This document shows, piece by piece, positions 60,937 through 64,000 of a stretch of 64,000 bases of DNA. The DNA lies in the NCBI RefSeq assembly GCF_007670255.1, contig NZ_SZVS01000002.1, positions 62,001-126,000 on the forward strand, in the 5' to 3' direction. A program made the translations under genes and the position numbers. Origin of the DNA: Paenarthrobacter nicotinovorans. GTDB taxonomy: Bacteria > Actinomycetota > Actinomycetes > Actinomycetales > Micrococcaceae. Positions within the stretch are counted from its first letter, which is position 1, and the number at the start of each line of letters is the position of its first letter. A model generated the notes under the pieces. It saw only the letters and a program-made list of their open reading frames with translations, searched no databases and was not told the origin of the DNA.

Positions 60937-62142
60937 ATGACCACCGAAACACAGACGGCCAGCCGCCGTCGTGCGTCTTTCCATAACCTGACCGTCGCGG
61001 AAGTCCGGCGACTGACGGACGATGCCATCGAAGTCACGTTCGGTGTTCCGGCCGAACTGGCCGGCCAGTACGACTACCTTCCCGGCCAGTACGTCGCCTT
61101 GCGCACCACGTTGCCCGATGAGAACGGTGAGCCGCATGAGGTCCGCCGCAGCTACTCGATCTGTGCAGAGCCGCGCAGCTTCGAGGACGGCAGCAGCGAG
61201 ATCCGGGTGGCCATCAAGAAGGACCTCGGTGGCCTCTTTTCGACATGGGCCAACGCTGAATTGAAGGCCGGCGACGTCCTGGACGTCATGAGCCCGCAGG
61301 GCGCGTTCATCTCGCGGCACGGCAAGGACGGCTCCGCTGTCCAGCACAACGTCATGAACTCCATGAACCATCCGGAGGAGCTGGCGGGGGAGCCAGGCAA
61401 CTTCGTGGCGATCGCGGCGGGGTCGGGCATCACTCCGGTGATTGCCATCGCCCGGACGCTGCTCGCCGCCAACCCCGAAACCACGTTCGACCTCGTGTAC
61501 GCCAACAAGGCCGCCATGGACGTCATGTTCCTGGAGGAGCTGGCGGACCTGAAGGACAAGTACCCGTCCCGCCTGGCACTGCACCACGTGCTGTCCCGGG
61601 AGCAGCGGATCGCGCCGCTGATGACCGGCCGCATCGACGCTGAGAAGCTGCAGGCCCTGCTGTCCTCCGCGATCCACTCCGACGACGTTGACGAATGGTT
61701 CCTGTGCGGTCCGTTCGAGCTGGTCCAGTTGTGCCGCGACACCCTCGCAGCCCGCGGTGTTGAGCCGGAGCACATTCGGTTCGAGCTGTTCACCACCGGC
61801 CGCCCGGACCGCCCCGAGGGCCATGCCGGCCGCCCGGTTGTGGAGGACGAGTCGCAGGAGACGTACAAAATCACGTTCAAGCTGGACGGCCTCACCGGCG
61901 ACGTCGCCAGCCCCACCCATGCCCGCGAGTCCATCCTCAACGCCGCGCTGCGTGTCCGTCCGGATGTTCCGTTCGCGTGTGCTGGCGGCGTGTGCGGCAC
62001 CTGCCGCGCCAAGCTGATCACCGGTACCGTGACCATGGACGAGAACTACGCCCTGGAGCAGGACGAACTGGACAAGGGCTACGTCCTCACCTGCCAGTCC
62101 CACCCCACCAGCGAAGAAGTGACCGTCGACTTCGACGTCTAA
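60937..62142 (+). CDS. paaE: Phenylacetyl-CoA epoxidase reductase PaaE
   Basis: The 401-residue electron-transfer subunit. It has an FAD domain (RRSYSICAEP near residue 69), an NAD(P)H domain (GNFVAIAAGSGITPVIAIARTLL near 155, FLCGPFELVQLC near 253) and a C-terminal plant-type [2Fe-2S] ferredoxin (CAGGVCGTCRAKLITG near 348, final Cys in VLTCQSHP). It passes electrons from NADPH to PaaA. AAGGA precedes the ATG at 60937. Confidence 0.95.
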   Translation: MTTETQTASRRRASFHNLTVAEVRRLTDDAIEVTFGVPAELAGQYDYLPGQYVALRTTLPDENGEPHEVRRSYSICAEPRSFEDGSSEIRVAIKKDLGGLFSTWANAELKAGDVLDVMSPQGAFISRHGKDGSAVQHNVMNSMNHPEELAGEPGNFVAIAAGSGITPVIAIARTLLAANPETTFDLVYANKAAMDVMFLEELADLKDKYPSRLALHHVLSREQRIAPLMTGRIDAEKLQALLSSAIHSDDVDEWFLCGPFELVQLCRDTLAARGVEPEHIRFELFTTGRPDRPEGHAGRPVVEDESQETYKITFKLDGLTGDVASPTHARESILNAALRVRPDVPFACAGGVCGTCRAKLITGTVTMDENYALEQDELDKGYVLTCQSHPTSEEVTVDFDV

Positions 62143-62151
62143 GGAGTCCCC

Positions 62152-62931
62152 ATGATCGAGCTCTCCATTGCCAACGGCATTGCCGAAATTGTCCTCAACG
62201 CTCCGGAAAAACTGAACTCGCTCAACGAGGACGCGCTGCTTGAGTTGGGCAAGGCGTACGACGACGCCGCTGACGCCGCCTCACGTGGCGAGGTGCGGGC
62301 GCTGCTGCTTCGCGGAGAGGGGCGTGCCTTCTGCGCAGGCCGCGATATCGCCGGGGTCACGCCGGAAACCGACGACGCGCAGGCCTACCTCGGCGGTTTG
62401 GTTGAGCCGCTGTTAAAGAAGATGGCGGCCTTCCCAGCACCCACCTTCGCTGCTGCGCATGGGGCGTGCCTGGGTGTTGGCCTCGGTCTCCTGCTCGCGA
62501 CGGACGTGGTCTATGTGGCGGAGAATGCCAAGTTCGGCTCGCCTTTTGCCAAGCTCGGGGCGACGCTGGACTCAGGCGGGCACTGGTACTTCACCGAGCG
62601 CTTGGGAATGCACCGTACGCTTGACCTGATCTACACAGCGGACCTCATCTCAGGAACCGAGGCCGTGGCCCAGGGACTCTTCAGCAGGGCCATGCCGGAT
62701 GACGCGCTCCTGGCCATGACCCGCTCCATTGTGGAGCGGGTGGCTTCCGGCGCTACCCAGGCCTTTGTTGCGTCCAAAGAGCTGGTGGCGCATATCCGTG
62801 ATCAGCGGCTGGGCCTGTGGGAGTCCATGGCCGAGGAGAACACCGAACAGGCCCGCCTCTGCAAGACCGACGACTATGCCGAAGGTTTCCGGGCGTTCCA
62901 GGAGAAGCGGGCGCCAGCTTTCAAGGGGTAG
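62152..62931 (+). CDS. paaG: 1,2-epoxyphenylacetyl-CoA isomerase (PaaG-type crotonase)
   Basis: The 259-residue crotonase has the oxyanion loop FCAGRDIAGVT near residue 62, AAHGACLGVGLGLLLATDV near 100 and LGATLDSGGHWYF near 138. An Asp (LDSGG) takes the place of the second glutamate of hydratases, and Gly/Val replaces the first; this fits isomerases like PaaG, which turns the ring epoxide into oxepin-CoA. It is 9 bases after paaE with GGAG as SD. Confidence 0.83.
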   Translation: MIELSIANGIAEIVLNAPEKLNSLNEDALLELGKAYDDAADAASRGEVRALLLRGEGRAFCAGRDIAGVTPETDDAQAYLGGLVEPLLKKMAAFPAPTFAAAHGACLGVGLGLLLATDVVYVAENAKFGSPFAKLGATLDSGGHWYFTERLGMHRTLDLIYTADLISGTEAVAQGLFSRAMPDDALLAMTRSIVERVASGATQAFVASKELVAHIRDQRLGLWESMAEENTEQARLCKTDDYAEGFRAFQEKRAPAFKG

Positions 62932-63005
62932 CGCACCCAGCCCGGACGGCACTCCATCCGGGGCGGCCCAACTACGCTTGGAGGTTTCTCCAAGGTGCGT
63001 CCGCC

Positions 63006-63011
63006 TACGAT
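63006..63011 (+). promoter_or_regulatory. -10 box TACGAT, leaderless start of lipid-kinase-like gene
   Basis: TACGAT, seven bases GGTCCCC, then ATG at 63019; no SD is present. Confidence 0.45.
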
Positions 63012-63018
63012 GGTCCCC

Positions 63019-63963
63019 ATGAAGTCCGTCCGTGAGGTGCGCTCCGCCGCCGTCGTGATCAACGCAGCCTCGCGTCGAGGTGCCGCGGCCAGTGGGCCGG
63101 CGGTGGACATGCTCCGTCAGGCAGGACTGCCCATTGCTTCGGCGCATGCCGTTTCCTCGGGCGCGGAATTGGGACCGACCCTTGAACGGGTCGTTGCCGA
63201 GCAGCATGACCTGGTGGTGGTCGGTGGCGGGGACGGCACGGTGAGCTATGCGGCCGGGTTGTTGGCCGGAACCGGGACCGCCTTGGGTGTCCTCCCGCTG
63301 GGCACCGCCAATGACCTTGCCCGTACGCTCGAGATACCTGGCGTACTCGCTGATGCCTGTGCCGTGATCGCTGACGGTAAAGTCGTCGACATAGACCTTG
63401 GCAGGGCGAACGACCAACCGTTCCTGAATGTCGCTTCCGTAGGTCTCTCCGTAGGTGTGACCGAGGCCCTGAGCCCCCAACTGAAGAAGCGCATCGGTCC
63501 GTTGGCTTATGGGGTTGCCACAGTCAAGGCCTACGCGCGGCATAAACCGTTCCGCGCCAGGCTGGAGTTCCCTGACGGGGACCATTCCACCCTGGAGCTC
63601 GAGGACTTGCTGCAGGTGGCGGTGGGAAACGGCCGGCACTACGGCGGGGGCAACACGGTGTCCCCGATGGCTGGAATTGATGACCACATGCTCGACATCT
63701 ACGCGATCCTTGCGGCACCACTCCGTGAGCACGTGAAGATCGCGCGGTTGCTCAAGGACGGAAGCTTCATTGACCACGATCGCGTGTTCCATCTGGCGAC
63801 GCGGCGGGTGCGTCTGGTCACCGGGCGTCCGATGTCGGTGAACCTCGACGGCGAGATCGCCACCGAAACGCCGACGGACTTCACGGTACAGCGGAACGCG
63901 GTGCATGTGGTCGTGGCGCAGGGGACCACGAGCGCGACATTCGATGGTCCGGCAGCGGGCTGA
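63019..63963 (+). CDS. Diacylglycerol kinase/YegS-like lipid kinase
   Basis: The 314-residue protein of the DAGK catalytic family has the nucleotide motif VVVGGGDGTVSYAAGLLAG near residue 67, LGVLPLGTANDLARTL near 90 and VGNGRHYGGGNTVSP near 205. The C-terminal beta domain contains NLDGE near 276. It would phosphorylate a lipid such as diacylglycerol using ATP at the membrane face. The ATG at 63019 is chosen for its -10 spacing over the GTG at 62995. The last 37 bases of the window after the stop hold nothing recognisable. Confidence 0.88.
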   Translation: MKSVREVRSAAVVINAASRRGAAASGPAVDMLRQAGLPIASAHAVSSGAELGPTLERVVAEQHDLVVVGGGDGTVSYAAGLLAGTGTALGVLPLGTANDLARTLEIPGVLADACAVIADGKVVDIDLGRANDQPFLNVASVGLSVGVTEALSPQLKKRIGPLAYGVATVKAYARHKPFRARLEFPDGDHSTLELEDLLQVAVGNGRHYGGGNTVSPMAGIDDHMLDIYAILAAPLREHVKIARLLKDGSFIDHDRVFHLATRRVRLVTGRPMSVNLDGEIATETPTDFTVQRNAVHVVVAQGTTSATFDGPAAG

Positions 63964-64000
63964 GCGGGAGTTATTCAAGACGGCCAAGCAAAAAGGGCTA

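Overview
The window is a chromosomal segment of a high-GC Gram-positive bacterium, most likely an Arthrobacter/Paenarthrobacter-type member of the Micrococcaceae. The evidence is indirect: strong G/C preference at third codon positions, a menaquinone pathway (menA, menE, menB), a ResB/CcsB cytochrome c system, an IniA/IniC-like dynamin pair, TetR-controlled phenylacetate genes, and many genes with an actinobacterial TANNNT -10 box placed so that the mRNA would start at the start codon. No rRNA, tRNA, CRISPR array, prophage or insertion sequence was seen. The window opens inside resB.

Layout. 1-2042: cytochrome c biogenesis (resB end, ccsB). 2218-11248: a co-directional locus of a membrane-tethered Hsp70-like protein, a large LuxR-type regulator, an IniB-like acidic repeat protein and two dynamin-like GTPases. 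11229-16995: small membrane proteins, menA/menE/menB, a VOC protein and a CPBP protease. 17058-21742: an Nramp Mn transporter, an amino-acid permease, a dienelactone hydrolase and a pentapeptide-repeat-like protein. 21873-33566: phenylacetate genes (thiolase, hydratase, dehydrogenase, paaZ, a TetR regulator, paaK, paaI) interrupted by an acetyltransferase, an SGNH esterase, a tyrosine phosphatase and a glycosyltransferase. 33675-40349: a GGDEF-EAL enzyme with a helical-repeat partner, a very small secreted peptide with a duplicated IGWWPN motif, a histidine kinase with a degenerate receiver, a STAS-like protein and a methyltransferase. 40420-51451: an S9 peptidase and a surface-glycan cluster (three glycosyltransferases, a flippase-GT39 fusion, a PIG-L deacetylase, a secreted beta-helix protein). 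51469-57826: a hybrid kinase (frameshifted in this sequence) coupled to a receiver-GGDEF regulator, a LysM surface protein and a low-molecular-weight phosphatase. 58028-62931: paaABCDE-paaG. 63019-63963: a lipid-kinase-like protein.

How the genes work together. The phenylacetate pathway is almost complete but scattered over 41 kb in four transcription units. Each unit carries a matching inverted-repeat operator (21814, 28659, 33591, 57996), which ties them to the TetR-family gene at 31111-31713. PaaK activates phenylacetate, PaaABCE (with PaaD) epoxidises the ring, PaaG isomerises it, PaaZ opens it, and the thiolase, hydratase and dehydrogenase finish it by beta-oxidation. Two c-di-GMP modules flank the surface-glycan cluster and may control it.

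The most unusual signals are: (i) the 56-residue secreted peptide with two IGWWPN copies, its own promoter and a strong terminator; (ii) the Hsp70/LuxR/IniB/dynamin locus; (iii) contiguous 32-bp tandem arrays abutting stop codons around paaZ; (iv) a second hairpin repeat family overlapping stop codons at 16267 and 40347; and (v) two places where a reading frame appears displaced (hybrid kinase at 55419-55423; glycosyltransferase tail at about 44919).
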